Shown in pieces: positions 16,702 to 25,672 of a stretch of 64,000 bases of DNA. Numbering within the stretch: the first letter of the stretch is position 1; every line of letters starts with the position of its first letter. Under the pieces are notes generated by a model. It was not told the DNA's origin, ran no database searches, and worked only from the letters and a program-made list of their open reading frames with translations. The stretch is from Jejuia sp043557195 (lineage in GTDB: Bacteria; Bacteroidota; Bacteroidia; Flavobacteriales; Flavobacteriaceae), in contig CP121314.1 of the NCBI GenBank assembly GCA_043557195.1, positions 4,030,001-4,094,000 on the forward strand, given 5' to 3'. A program made the translations under genes and the position numbers.

Positions 16702-17318
16702 ATGCATCAAAGTTTTTTCTTCATTATAGTATTTACATTTTTAAAAACAGTTTTTTTATTTTCTCAAAACACAAATCAACAAGATTATATAGTACTTTAT
16801 ACTGGTGATACGCTTTATGGGAAGGTAGAATACATCAATAAAAGTAAAAGAGAATTCTATAAAAAAATTAGAATTACGGATGCCAACGGAAAGCGAAAAA
16901 AGTACAAGAGAAAACAAATATTTGCGTTTAAAAAAGATAATCTTAATTATCTAAGTTTTAGGTTAAAACAAACATCACGATCTTTTTCTTTTGAATCTCT
17001 TGTTAATCCAATTTATAATATAAATATCAAAAACGGAGAACACTATTTCTTAAAAGCAATAGAGGATGGAAATTTAAGTCTGTATGAGTTAGAATGGTTT
17101 GAACAAGGAGAGGCTAGATTGCATATTATGACTTTATTTAAAAAAGCGAACGACAATTTTTCGTAAGAGCAGATCAAGGGATATTTGGATTAAAAACTAA
17201 AGTTTTAGATAATTATTTTCATGATTGTCCAAAGCTTAAAGTAAAGATAAAAGATAGAACGTTAAAAAAACCAAGTGAAGTAGTAGGTTTCTATAACAAA
17301 AATTGTAAATCTTATTAA
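16702..17318 (+). pseudogene. Secreted protein gene interrupted by a one-base frameshift
   Basis: The first frame (16702-17166) encodes a signal peptide and a beta-rich domain (YIVLYTGDTLYGKVEYI), then stops at TAA. The next frame continues without a stop through RADQGIFGLKTKVLDNYF and PSEVVGFYNKNC to TAA at 17316-17318. Adding one A to the six-A run at 17140-17145 joins the two into a 205-residue protein. The C-terminal segment resembles the ending of a secreted protein family repeated in flavobacterial genomes. This may be a true lesion, a sequencing error in a homopolymer, or slippage. The standard dnaX-type slippery heptamer is out of register here. Confidence 0.75.
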
Positions 17319-17385
17319 AGATTAACGCGTAGAACCAGGTTTATTAAACCTTAAAATTATTAAATCACTTGAAACTTAATATAAA

Positions 17386-17410
17386 AAAAGGGCGCCATTG
17401 GCACCCTTTT
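17386..17410. terminator. Bidirectional terminator
   Basis: AAAAGGGcGCC / GGCaCCCTTTT pairs around an ATT loop, with A and T runs outside. It separates the frameshifted plus-strand gene from the convergent ompA-family gene. Confidence 0.8.
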
Positions 17411-17433
17411 TAATTTGTATGCAAAACTAAAGT

Positions 17434-18531
17434 TTAGTTTCCTATAACTCTAAATTCAGTTCTTCTGTTCTTTCTGTGCTCTCCTTCAGAACAGTCAACA
17501 CCATTAGAACAACGGTTTACTAATCTAGTTTCTCCAAATCCTTTAGCAGTTAATCTGCTTCTAGAAATACCTTTAGATACTAAGTAGTTAACTACAGAGT
17601 TAGCACGTTGTTGAGATAAAGACATGTTAAAATCATCATTACCTCTAGAATCTGTATGAGACATCAACTCGATGCTTACAGGCTTGCTGTTTAATAATGG
17701 TAATAATGTTTCGTCAATAATCTTTTTAGATGCTGGTGTAATGCGAGCGCTACCTAATTCGTAAAAAATTGGTAATACGTTAGCATTTAACAATCCACAA
17801 TCTACTTCTTCCCAAGTAGTTAAACCACCTTTTTTAGCTAATACTGTTCTTGTAACAGTTTTAGACTGTGCAGGTACAGTTACACTTCTAGTAGTAGCAG
17901 GAGTTGCTAAAACTTGACGCTTGATAGTTTTGTACTCAGCAGGAATATCAATTTGATCCATTCTTGCTGGGGTTTTAACTACACGTTTTTTGTAAGTAGC
18001 ACTTTGCTCTGGCACAGGTAAGCTAGTTGTAGCAGCATCTTTATCTAAAGTTGTAAAACTTACATCTCTAAATTGTGCAGGATACTCTACGAAACATGCT
18101 ACCATACAGTCTTCTTTGTTTGGAGAATCACAAGCAGTTTCTCTGTATTCCCAACCAGAAGTTTTAGGATACGTTTCAAAAGTTCTAGAGTCAGAACCAA
18201 AAGAAGCAGGAATAATACTTAAATCAGATCTTCCTTCTTTGCTTACATAAGGTACATCTACAGTTTCGTATGTAGCAGGTACATACACAAACTTTTTAGA
18301 CGCTTCCTTAATTAAAACACGCTCTTCAACAGTTCTGTAAGTTGCAGGTACAACTTCTAACTTAGTATACGCTGGATAGGTTTGGATTGTTTCTTCAACA
18401 GTTTTAAACTCATCTTTTGTAATACATTTTACATAACATTTACCAGGATCAGGATTTGCAGGTAAATTTTGTGCTTGGGACATTCCGAGGCCTAATAAAA
18501 AAGTTAGGCATAAAATAAAATTTGATTTCAT
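17434..18531 (-). CDS. OmpA family outer-membrane/peptidoglycan-associated protein with PATY-type repeats
   Basis: The 365-residue protein has a signal peptide (MKSNFILCLTFLLGLGMSQAQ). The central region, about residues 40-240, is built from degenerate repeats of the type VPATYxTVxxxVLxK (VVPATYRTVEERVL, YVPATYETVDVPYV, ATPATTRSVTVPAQ). The last 120 residues are an OmpA C-terminal peptidoglycan-binding domain with SIELMSHTDSRGNDDFN and LSQQRANSVVNYLVSKG, ending KNRRTEFRV. It anchors to the cell wall from the outer membrane. The repeats carry four or five Cys residues that could form disulfides. The promoter lies between two palindromes at 18604-18643. Confidence 0.88.
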   Translation of the reverse strand: MKSNFILCLTFLLGLGMSQAQNLPANPDPGKCYVKCITKDEFKTVEETIQTYPAYTKLEVVPATYRTVEERVLIKEASKKFVYVPATYETVDVPYVSKEGRSDLSIIPASFGSDSRTFETYPKTSGWEYRETACDSPNKEDCMVACFVEYPAQFRDVSFTTLDKDAATTSLPVPEQSATYKKRVVKTPARMDQIDIPAEYKTIKRQVLATPATTRSVTVPAQSKTVTRTVLAKKGGLTTWEEVDCGLLNANVLPIFYELGSARITPASKKIIDETLLPLLNSKPVSIELMSHTDSRGNDDFNMSLSQQRANSVVNYLVSKGISRSRLTAKGFGETRLVNRCSNGVDCSEGEHRKNRRTEFRVIGN

Positions 18532-18603
18532 AAAAATTAAGAAATTAGTTAATGGTTTTTTATTATTTAATTTTAAGACACCAATATATTAATTAAGTCA
18601 CAA

Positions 18604-18643
18604 TTAACATTTGTTAATCAAAATTAATGTTAACAAATGTTAA
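18604..18643 (-). promoter_or_regulatory. Paired palindromic operators bracketing the ompA -7 box
   Basis: TTAACATTTGTTAA (18604-18617) and TTAACAAATGTTAA (18630-18643) are exact reverse complements, and each is itself a dyad TTAACA-WW-TGTTAA. The 12-bp spacer contains the minus-strand box TAATTTTG (18626-18619), matching TAnnTTTG. The ompA ATG lies 88 bp downstream on the minus strand. Two dimers bound here would cover the promoter on both sides. Confidence 0.65.
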
Positions 18644-18688
18644 TAATACTTACAGAAAATTAAATAAAAAGATTCTTGTGGTTTGGAT

Positions 18689-19543
18689 TTAAGAGAAAAT
18701 AACGGTCTTATTATTATAAACCATTACTTTTCTTTCTGAATGAAGTTTGATAGCATTAGCTAATACAATTTTTTCAAGATCTCTCCCTTTGGCAATTAAA
18801 TCTTTAATTGTATACGCATGTGTTACTCTAGATACATCTTGCTCTATAATAGGGCCTGCATCTAATTCTTCTGTAACATAATGACTTGTTGCTCCAATAA
18901 TTTTTACACCACGTTTATATGCCGAGTGGTAGGGTTTTGCACCAACAAATGCTGGTAAAAAAGAGTGGTGTATATTAATAATTTTATTGGGATACTCCAT
19001 TATTAATTTTGGTGAGACAATTTGCATGTATCGCGCTAAAACAATAAAATCAATATTATGAGCTTCAAGTAACGCTAATTGTTTATCCTCAGCTTCAGAT
19101 TTCGTGTCTTTAGTTACTGGTATGTGATAGAATGGAATTTTAAAACTATCAGCAATAGGTTTTAAATCCTCATGATTACTTATTATAAAAGGTATTTCTA
19201 AATTAAGTTCGTCCGAATTGTAACGCCCTAAAATATCATATAGACAATGATCGTATTTCGATATAAAAAGAGCCATCTTAGGTTTTTTATCCGAAGAATA
19301 AATACGCCATTTCATATCAAATACATCTGCAAGGTCTTTCTTAAAACAATTCTTAAAGGTTTCAGTAGAAAACTCATCATTAATAAACTCACTCTCAAGA
19401 CGCATAAAGAAGATATCTTGTTGTCTATCTACGTGCTGGTCTAAATACACAATATTACCCTTCTTTTTTGAAATAAAATTGGTAACCGTAGCAATAATAT
19501 TTGGCCGATCTTTACAATGAATTAGAATCGTAAGTTTTTTCAT
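18689..19543 (-). CDS. purU: Formyltetrahydrofolate deformylase PurU
   Basis: The 284-residue protein has an N-terminal ACT domain (about residues 1-85, LTILIHCKDRPNIIATVTNF) and a C-terminal formyltransferase-fold domain with NIHHSFLPAFVGAKPY and IGATSHYVTEELDAGPII. These are the catalytic His and Asp-containing motifs of PurU. It hydrolyses 10-formyl-tetrahydrofolate to formate and tetrahydrofolate, balancing one-carbon pools. Length and architecture match E. coli PurU (280 residues). It is divergent from icmF and shares a 142-bp AT-rich intergenic region. Confidence 0.93.
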   Translation of the reverse strand: MKKLTILIHCKDRPNIIATVTNFISKKKGNIVYLDQHVDRQQDIFFMRLESEFINDEFSTETFKNCFKKDLADVFDMKWRIYSSDKKPKMALFISKYDHCLYDILGRYNSDELNLEIPFIISNHEDLKPIADSFKIPFYHIPVTKDTKSEAEDKQLALLEAHNIDFIVLARYMQIVSPKLIMEYPNKIINIHHSFLPAFVGAKPYHSAYKRGVKIIGATSHYVTEELDAGPIIEQDVSRVTHAYTIKDLIAKGRDLEKIVLANAIKLHSERKVMVYNNKTVIFS

Positions 19544-19685
19544 GAAACATGTTTTAATGCATCAAAAATAAATAAAAACAATTTCGAGGATACTTTTCAA
19601 TTCAATTTTGCAATATCTTTTTGAAATCTTATTTTTTTTTGAATTATTCGTAAATTGCAACCGATAAACTAATTATTTTTTAATA

Positions 19686-22600
19686 ATGAATCAACAAATT
19701 CCATATAAACCAAATTACAAAATAAGAGTTGTCACCGCAGCTTCCCTTTTTGATGGTCATGATGCATCTATCAATATCATGCGCCGCATCATTCAAGCCA
19801 CTGGTGTAGAGGTGATTCATTTAGGGCATGATAGGAGTGTAGAAGAAGTTGTAAATACTGCTATTCAAGAAGATGTAAATGCTATTTGTTTAACATCTTA
19901 TCAAGGTGGACATAACGAGTATTTCAAATATATGTTTGATCTACTTAAAGAAAAGGGTGCAGAACATATTAAAATTTTTGGAGGAGGCGGTGGCGTCATT
20001 TTACCTTCAGAAATCAAAGATTTAATGACGTATGGTATTACGCGTATTTATTCCCCAGATGATGGACGTGAAATGGGGTTGCAAGGTATGATAAATGATT
20101 TAGTTGAAAAGTCTGATTTTGCAATTGGAGATGAATTGAATATTGAGATTAATGATCTTAATAAAAAGAATATCAACTACATAGCTAGAGTGATTTCTTC
20201 TGCTGAAAATTTTCCTGAAGTAGCAAAAAGCGTATTAGCCAAAATTCAAAAAAAGAATGAAAATTCTAATATTCCAGTTCTAGGAATTACAGGAACTGGT
20301 GGTGCTGGAAAGTCGAGTTTAGTTGATGAATTAGTACGACGCTTTTTAGTTGATTTCCCAGAAAAAACAGTTGGAATTATCTCTGTAGATCCTTCAAAAC
20401 GAAAAACAGGTGGCGCATTATTGGGTGATAGAATTAGAATGAATTCTATTAATAATTCTAGAGTTTATATGCGTAGTTTGGCTACACGCCAGTCTAATTT
20501 AGCTTTATCAAAACACGTAAATGAAGCTATTGAAGTTTTAAAAGCTGCTGAATATGATTTAATTATACTAGAAACTTCAGGAATTGGCCAGAGCGATACT
20601 GAGATTATTGAACATTCTGATGTGTCCTTGTATGTAATGACTCCAGAATTTGGTGCAGCAACGCAATTAGAGAAAATTGATATGCTAGATTTTGCAGATT
20701 TAGTAGCAATAAATAAGTTTGATAAACGTGGTGCTTTAGATGCTCTAAGAGATGTAAAAAAGCAATATATGCGTAATAATAATCTTTGGGATACACCACA
20801 AGATAAATTACCAGTTTTTGGAACCATTGCATCTCAATTTAATGATCCTGGTATGAATACGCTTTACAAAGCGGTAATGGATACTTTGGTTGAGAAAACT
20901 AGCGCAGATTTAAAATCGTCGTTTTCTATCTCAGATGAAATGAGTGAAAAGATATTTGTGATACCACCATCAAGAACACGATATTTATCAGAGATAGCCG
21001 AAAATAATAGAGCCTACAATAAAAAAGTGGATGAGCAAGTTGAAATGGCTCAAAAATTATACGGAATTTATAAAACAATTTGTTCCGTAGCTGATATTGC
21101 TAATAATAGTGAGATGTCTCATTTGAATAAATTTGGACTTGAAACAGAGATAATTCTAAAAGACATTCAGAATGATAAAAAAGAGTTCCTCGAGCTTTTG
21201 ATAAAAGAATTCGATAAAGTTAAAATGAATGTAAATCCCCATAATTGGGAAATCATTTTGGGCTGGGATGAAAAAGTAAATCGCTATAAAAACCCTATTT
21301 ATAGTTTCAAAGTAAGAGATAAAGTAATTAAAATTGAAACACATACTGAGTCGTTATCTCATACACAAATCCCAAAGGTTTCACTGCCAAAATACCAAGC
21401 TTGGGGTGATATTTTAAGATGGTGTTTACAGGAGAATGTTCCTGGAGAATTTCCATATACTTCTGGATTATACCCTTTTAAAAGAACAGGCGAAGACCCT
21501 GCTAGAATGTTTGCCGGTGAGGGCGGACCAGAACGCACCAATAAAAGATTTCATTATGTAAGTGCCGATATACCAGCAAAACGTTTGTCTACAGCCTTTG
21601 ATAGTGTGACGCTTTATGGGAATGACCCAGATTATCGCCCAGATATTTATGGGAAAATAGGGAATGCTGGCGTATCTATTTGCTGTTTAGATGATGCTAA
21701 AAAGCTCTATTCTGGTTTTAATTTGGCTGACCCTATGACTTCAGTAAGCATGACCATTAATGGACCTGCACCTATGCTTTTAGGCTTTTTTATGAATGCA
21801 GCAATTGATCAACAATGTGAAATTTATATCAAAGAGCATGGTCTAGAAAAAGAGGTAAAAGCTAAAATCGAAAAGCTATACAAAGGAAAGGAGCGTCCTA
21901 AATATCATGGAACACTTCCGAAAGGCAATAATGGTTTAGGCCTAATGTTATTGGGTGTTACGGGAGATCAAATACTTCCAAAAAACATTTATGAGGACAT
22001 TAAAAGAAATACGATAGCACAAGTAAGAGGCACAGTGCAAGCGGATATTCTGAAAGAGGATCAAGCACAAAACACGTGCATCTTTTCTACTGAATTTGCA
22101 TTACGCTTAATGGGTGATGTTCAAGAATATTTTATTGAAAATAATGTAAGGAATTTTTATTCCGTATCCATTTCTGGATATCACATAGCTGAAGCAGGAG
22201 CAAACCCTATTACGCAATTAGCCTTAACCTTATCTAATGGTTTTACCTATGTGGAATATTATTTAAGTAGAGGTATGGATATCAATAAATTTGGGCCTAA
22301 TTTATCTTTTTTCTTCTCCAATGGAATCGATCCTGAATATGCTGTTATTGGTCGTGTAGCTAGAAAAATTTGGGCTAAAGCGATGAAAGAAAAATATGGT
22401 GCAAATCCTAGAGCACAAATGCTGAAATATCACATTCAAACCTCAGGACGAAGTTTGCACGCGCAAGAAATTGATTTCAACGATATCAGAACAACACTTC
22501 AAGCGCTGTACGCGATTTACGATAACTGTAACTCCTTGCATACCAATGCCTACGATGAGGCCATTACAACACCAACGGAAGAGTCTGTGCGTCGCGCTAT

Positions 22601-23120
22601 GGCAATTCAACTCATCATTAATAAAGAATTGGGATTAGCTAAAAACGAAAACCCTATACAAGGGGCATTTATTATTGAAGAACTAACCGATTTGGTAGAA
22701 GAAGCGGTATTATTAGAATTTGATAGAATCACTGAGCGTGGTGGTGTACTTGGTGCAATGGAAACCATGTATCAGCGAAGCAAAATTCAAGAAGAAAGCT
22801 TGTATTACGAAACTTTAAAGCATAACGGAAAGTTCCCAATTATAGGTGTAAATACATTTTTGAGTAGTAAAGGATCACCAACAGTTTTACCTGCGGAAGT
22901 GATACGCGCTACAGAGGAAGAAAAACAACTTCAAATTAAAACCTTAGAAAATCTTCATAAGTCAAATAATACAGATTCGCTTTTAAAAAATCTACAGCAA
23001 ACTGCTGTAAATAATGAAAATATATTTGAAGCCCTAATGGAAGTTTGCAAAGTCTGCTCTTTGGGTCAAATTACAAAAGCACTGTTTGAAGTAGGAGGCC
23101 AGTATAGAAGAAACATGTAG
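19686..23120 (+). CDS. icmF: Fused isobutyryl-CoA mutase IcmF (B12-dependent acyl-CoA mutase with G-protein chaperone)
   Basis: The 1144-residue protein has three parts in IcmF order. First is a B12-binding domain with the cobalt-ligating His in DGHDASI (residues 23-29). Second is a MeaB/ArgK-like GTPase with GITGTGGAGKSSLVDELV near residue 200. Third is the TIM-barrel mutase domain from about residue 550. The mutase signature YPFKRTGEDPARMFAGEGG and the following ERTNKRFHYVS are characteristic of IcmF rather than methylmalonyl-CoA mutase, which has a tyrosine-rich YATMYT segment there. It interconverts isobutyryl-CoA and n-butyryl-CoA, or related acyl-CoAs such as pivalyl or isovaleryl. No B12 riboswitch is seen upstream. 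Confidence 0.92.
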   Translation: MNQQIPYKPNYKIRVVTAASLFDGHDASINIMRRIIQATGVEVIHLGHDRSVEEVVNTAIQEDVNAICLTSYQGGHNEYFKYMFDLLKEKGAEHIKIFGGGGGVILPSEIKDLMTYGITRIYSPDDGREMGLQGMINDLVEKSDFAIGDELNIEINDLNKKNINYIARVISSAENFPEVAKSVLAKIQKKNENSNIPVLGITGTGGAGKSSLVDELVRRFLVDFPEKTVGIISVDPSKRKTGGALLGDRIRMNSINNSRVYMRSLATRQSNLALSKHVNEAIEVLKAAEYDLIILETSGIGQSDTEIIEHSDVSLYVMTPEFGAATQLEKIDMLDFADLVAINKFDKRGALDALRDVKKQYMRNNNLWDTPQDKLPVFGTIASQFNDPGMNTLYKAVMDTLVEKTSADLKSSFSISDEMSEKIFVIPPSRTRYLSEIAENNRAYNKKVDEQVEMAQKLYGIYKTICSVADIANNSEMSHLNKFGLETEIILKDIQNDKKEFLELLIKEFDKVKMNVNPHNWEIILGWDEKVNRYKNPIYSFKVRDKVIKIETHTESLSHTQIPKVSLPKYQAWGDILRWCLQENVPGEFPYTSGLYPFKRTGEDPARMFAGEGGPERTNKRFHYVSADIPAKRLSTAFDSVTLYGNDPDYRPDIYGKIGNAGVSICCLDDAKKLYSGFNLADPMTSVSMTINGPAPMLLGFFMNAAIDQQCEIYIKEHGLEKEVKAKIEKLYKGKERPKYHGTLPKGNNGLGLMLLGVTGDQILPKNIYEDIKRNTIAQVRGTVQADILKEDQAQNTCIFSTEFALRLMGDVQEYFIENNVRNFYSVSISGYHIAEAGANPITQLALTLSNGFTYVEYYLSRGMDINKFGPNLSFFFSNGIDPEYAVIGRVARKIWAKAMKEKYGANPRAQMLKYHIQTSGRSLHAQEIDFNDIRTTLQALYAIYDNCNSLHTNAYDEAITTPTEESVRRAMAIQLIINKELGLAKNENPIQGAFIIEELTDLVEEAVLLEFDRITERGGVLGAMETMYQRSKIQEESLYYETLKHNGKFPIIGVNTFLSSKGSPTVLPAEVIRATEEEKQLQIKTLENLHKSNNTDSLLKNLQQTAVNNENIFEALMEVCKVCSLGQITKALFEVGGQYRRNM

Positions 23121-23177
23121 ATTTTTTTAACGCAACCATTACAAAGTTTCGTCATCTAAAAAGAAAAACAAGTCCAA

Positions 23178-23609
23178 ATGAAAAAGTTACTTTTTACCGT
23201 TGTACTAGTCTTTATATACAGTTGTACTTCCGATGATTCAAAGCCATCTGAGGAAAAAAATCTACTTGGAAAATGGAAGTTAATTGAGCAACTTGCTGAT
23301 CCAGGTGATGGCAGTGGTACGTTTCTACCTATAGAAAGTAATAGAACTATTGAGTTTTTTAGTGATGGAACAGTTGAAATAAATGGTGTTTTATGTTATA
23401 TGTCCTCAGAAGTTGGGGATAAAGAATCTGGAACCTATAATTTAATAACAGATTCTAATACCGATGCAGAGAACGATGGAGTAATTTTACCTAATACATG
23501 TAATTCGCGTTCGGCAAAAGTATATTTTGATTTACCATTAAACGGCGATTTAATTTTGTGGTATCTATGTATTGAAGCTTGTGGGCAAAAATTTGAAAAG
23601 ATAGACTAA
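23178..23609 (+). CDS. Lipocalin-like lipoprotein
   Basis: The 143-residue protein has a lipoprotein signal (MKKLLFTVVLVFIYSC) followed by an acidic linker and a lipocalin_4-like core (LLGKWKLIEQL, TIEFFSDGTVEING). Four further Cys residues lie in the mature part. It is anchored in the envelope and its ligand is unknown. Its stop overlaps the stop of the converging 130-residue gene by 4 bp. It resembles the lipoprotein at 29476-29865 in plan. Confidence 0.7.
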   Translation: MKKLLFTVVLVFIYSCTSDDSKPSEEKNLLGKWKLIEQLADPGDGSGTFLPIESNRTIEFFSDGTVEINGVLCYMSSEVGDKESGTYNLITDSNTDAENDGVILPNTCNSRSAKVYFDLPLNGDLILWYLCIEACGQKFEKID

Positions 23610-23998
23610 AGCGTCAACATCCAGTTATGCTGTAACTTTTTAAATTTCTTTAATTCGCGACGTAAAACAGGTAAAAAATCTTTCCCGTTACTATTGCTTT
23701 TTTCTAAGCGATAAGAATTTTTATATAGCATATTAGTTAAACGTCGTAAAGAAGCTACATGCCTATGTTTACGCTCAGAATAACGTTCGCGTTCTGCATT
23801 TTCAATTTCTGGAGCTAAAGAAACCGATTGCTGTACAATGTCACCAGAAAAATAAATATTAGTGTCTTCTGAACCATCTTCTTTAAGTGAAGATAAATCC
23901 TCGCTTAAGTACGAAGAAATGCTTTGAGACAATGCAAAAATCTCAATGGCTTTTTGATAAATCGGTAATTCCGATAGATTTACTGGGGTATTATGCAT
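23606..23998 (-). CDS. Hypothetical helical protein, 130 residues
   Basis: This soluble protein has no signal and is predicted to be mostly helical. It starts NLSELPIYQKAIEIFALSQSISSYL and ends with a basic HRHVASLRRLTNMLYKNSYRLEK and RRELKKFKKLQHNW region. The YQKAIEIFALS opening recalls four-helix-bundle proteins, but I cannot assign a family. It converges on the lipocalin gene with a 4-bp overlap and diverges from the second Lrp gene. Confidence 0.6.
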   Translation of the reverse strand: MHNTPVNLSELPIYQKAIEIFALSQSISSYLSEDLSSLKEDGSEDTNIYFSGDIVQQSVSLAPEIENAERERYSERKHRHVASLRRLTNMLYKNSYRLEKSNSNGKDFLPVLRRELKKFKKLQHNWMLTL

Positions 23999-24078
23999 TT
24001 TTATAAAATTTCATTAGCAATTATTCCAAAATTACTCACTAGAATTCATATTCAACTTTAATATCTAAAGTTATTTTG

Positions 24079-24086
24079 TATTTTTG
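24079..24086 (+). promoter_or_regulatory. Candidate -7 box (TATTTTTG) for the second Lrp gene
   Basis: TATTTTTG fits TAnnTTTG, 37 bp before the ATG. A second match, TAATTTTG, is at 24090-24097. Neither has a convincing TTG at -33 spacing, so which is used is open. Confidence 0.4.
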
Positions 24087-24123
24087 CTTTAATTTTGATG
24101 TTTTATTAGTTAAATATCTTTAA

Positions 24124-24567
24124 ATGCAGATTGATACCCTTAATACTAAGATTTTAAAGTGTTTACAGGAAAATGCTAGACAGTCCAATGCTGAAATTGG
24201 TCGACAAGTTGGCATAAGTTCTCCTGCTGTTTCGGAACGCATAAAAAAAATGGAAGATTTAGGTATTATTGAAGGCTATAAAGCACTTGTTTCTCCATTT
24301 GAAATTGGATATCAACTAAAAGCTATTATTACACTTAGGGCTTTTATGGGAAAGTTAAAACCATTTTTAGAAAAGATTAAAACATTTGATGAAGTTGTAA
24401 ACTGCTATCGCATTACGGGTGATGAAAATATAGTAATGGAAGTGGTTTTAAAAAATCAAAAACACTTAGAAGCGTTTATAGATAACTTAATCATTTACGG
24501 TGAGTCTAAAACCCAAATTGTATTATCTCGGGTTGTGAAGCAAAAAGAAATAATTCCAATAAAATAG
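24124..24567 (+). CDS. Lrp/AsnC family transcriptional regulator
   Basis: The 147-residue protein has an AsnC-type winged helix (QSNAEIGRQVGISSPAVSERIKKMEDLGII) followed by the RAM effector domain (RAFMGKLKPFLEKIKTFDEVVNCYRITGDENIVMEVV). It is only distantly similar to the regulator at 9792. Its stop abuts the stop of the converging DJ-1/PfpI gene with no gap and no hairpin, so antisense read-through between them is likely. Targets are unknown. Confidence 0.88.
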   Translation: MQIDTLNTKILKCLQENARQSNAEIGRQVGISSPAVSERIKKMEDLGIIEGYKALVSPFEIGYQLKAIITLRAFMGKLKPFLEKIKTFDEVVNCYRITGDENIVMEVVLKNQKHLEAFIDNLIIYGESKTQIVLSRVVKQKEIIPIK

Positions 24568-25281
24568 CTAGTTATTTTCAATTACTAAATGCGGAACGTC
24601 TTCCAGTTTCCAATCAATTACTAATCCGCCGGCTAAAGATTGTGCTACTTTTTTTCCATAGAGATATTCACATAAATAAAGAGCAGCTTCAAAGCTTTTT
24701 GCACCTCCTGCAGAGGTAATATATTTTCCATCGTGGACAAAAAGCACATCTTTTCTAATATCTAGGGTAGGGAACATAGCTTTCATTTTATCAATGTCAC
24801 TTGGAAAAGTTGTACAAACAGTGCCATCTAGCAATCCTGCTTTTGCTAACACAAATGCACCATCGCAATGTGATGTTATAAACGTAGCGTCTTTGTCAAC
24901 GTGCTTTACAAAATTTATCAAGGCTTCGTCTTCCAAATCAGAATCTAAATGATGTTCGGCACTTGGTACCACAAGAATATCAATCTTTGGAAGCGAATCT
25001 GTCAAATAATTAAAGTCTGGCAGTATTTGCAAACCTTCAAATGTTTTTATAGGTGCATTAGTGTTTGCTATGGTAAACACATTCATAGCTTTAATACTAT
25101 CTCTAAATATTGTATGTTGAAAAATATCATAAGGTGCAGTAAACTCAGTATTGTATGTACCATTCATAATTAAGAAGGCGACATTATAACGATTGGGATC
25201 CAATTTTGGAAATGTCTTTTCTTTATTATACTGGCAACCAAAAAACATTAAACCAATAAAAATATAAATGAAATATTTCAT
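24568..25281 (-). CDS. DJ-1/PfpI family lipoprotein
   Basis: The 237-residue protein has a lipoprotein signal (IGLMFFGC, Cys at residue 16) and a DJ-1/PfpI glutamine-amidotransferase-like domain. The nucleophilic-elbow Cys is in TSHCDGAFVLAKAGLLDG, with an upstream acidic residue in the FTAPYDIF segment. Members of the ThiJ/PfpI and GATase1-AraC-like groups share this fold. An envelope-anchored version is less usual. It is first to be read last in the minus-strand cluster ypdA-VOC-DJ-1, which suggests a role in handling electrophiles or oxidised thiols, by inference only. Confidence 0.82.
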   Translation of the reverse strand: MKYFIYIFIGLMFFGCQYNKEKTFPKLDPNRYNVAFLIMNGTYNTEFTAPYDIFQHTIFRDSIKAMNVFTIANTNAPIKTFEGLQILPDFNYLTDSLPKIDILVVPSAEHHLDSDLEDEALINFVKHVDKDATFITSHCDGAFVLAKAGLLDGTVCTTFPSDIDKMKAMFPTLDIRKDVLFVHDGKYITSAGGAKSFEAALYLCEYLYGKKVAQSLAGGLVIDWKLEDVPHLVIENN

Positions 25282-25294
25282 GTGAATTCTTTAT

Positions 25295-25669
25295 TTATAT
25301 ACGCCATGGCGGATTTTTTCTGTTTTCTCCTGCTTTGTACAAAATGATATGATTCCCATCTAAGTCTCTTAAATGAGCCTCCCTCCACAACCATGGTTTA
25401 TCTTCAGGTAAACTTTCAAAACTGACACCATTTGCTTGAAATTGAGCGACTAAGTCATCTAAATTGTTATCTTCAAAATAAATGGTAATACCTTGTCCTC
25501 TAGTTAATTCCTCTACTTGATGAATTGAAAACGTACTGTTGCCATCAGAACATTCAAAACGTACATAATTTGGTAATGCTTCAACTATTAGTTTTAGGCC
25601 TAGTGTTTTATAAAAACTAACGGCTTTTTCAACATCTAATGACGGCACAGTAATTTGGTTTAAATCCAT
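25295..25669 (-). CDS. VOC (glyoxalase/bleomycin-resistance) family protein
   Basis: The 124-residue protein has one pair of beta-alpha-beta-beta-beta modules: ITVPSLDVEKAVSFYKTLGLKL at the start and HLRDLDGNHIILYKAGE near the end, which supplies the metal-binding Glu/His pattern of the fold. VOC enzymes use a divalent metal for isomerisation, dioxygenation or thiol transfer. The specific reaction is unknown. It lies 3 bp downstream of ypdA and 13 bp upstream of the DJ-1 gene, in one operon. Confidence 0.8.
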   Translation of the reverse strand: MDLNQITVPSLDVEKAVSFYKTLGLKLIVEALPNYVRFECSDGNSTFSIHQVEELTRGQGITIYFEDNNLDDLVAQFQANGVSFESLPEDKPWLWREAHLRDLDGNHIILYKAGENRKNPPWRI

Positions 25670-25672
25670 AAT

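Noticed and set aside
17134..17150. Programmed dnaX-type -1 frameshift at the A run
   Set aside because: The A AAA AAG heptamer is present as letters but out of register with the reading frame, so the classical two-tRNA slip does not apply. Transcriptional slippage remains open.
19544..19685. Cobalamin riboswitch upstream of icmF
   Set aside because: The gap is 142 bp, AT-rich and lacks the conserved B12-box; too short for the aptamer.
20465..20832. Minus-strand frames of 75 and 120 codons inside icmF
   Set aside because: They are antisense shadows of a conserved gene.
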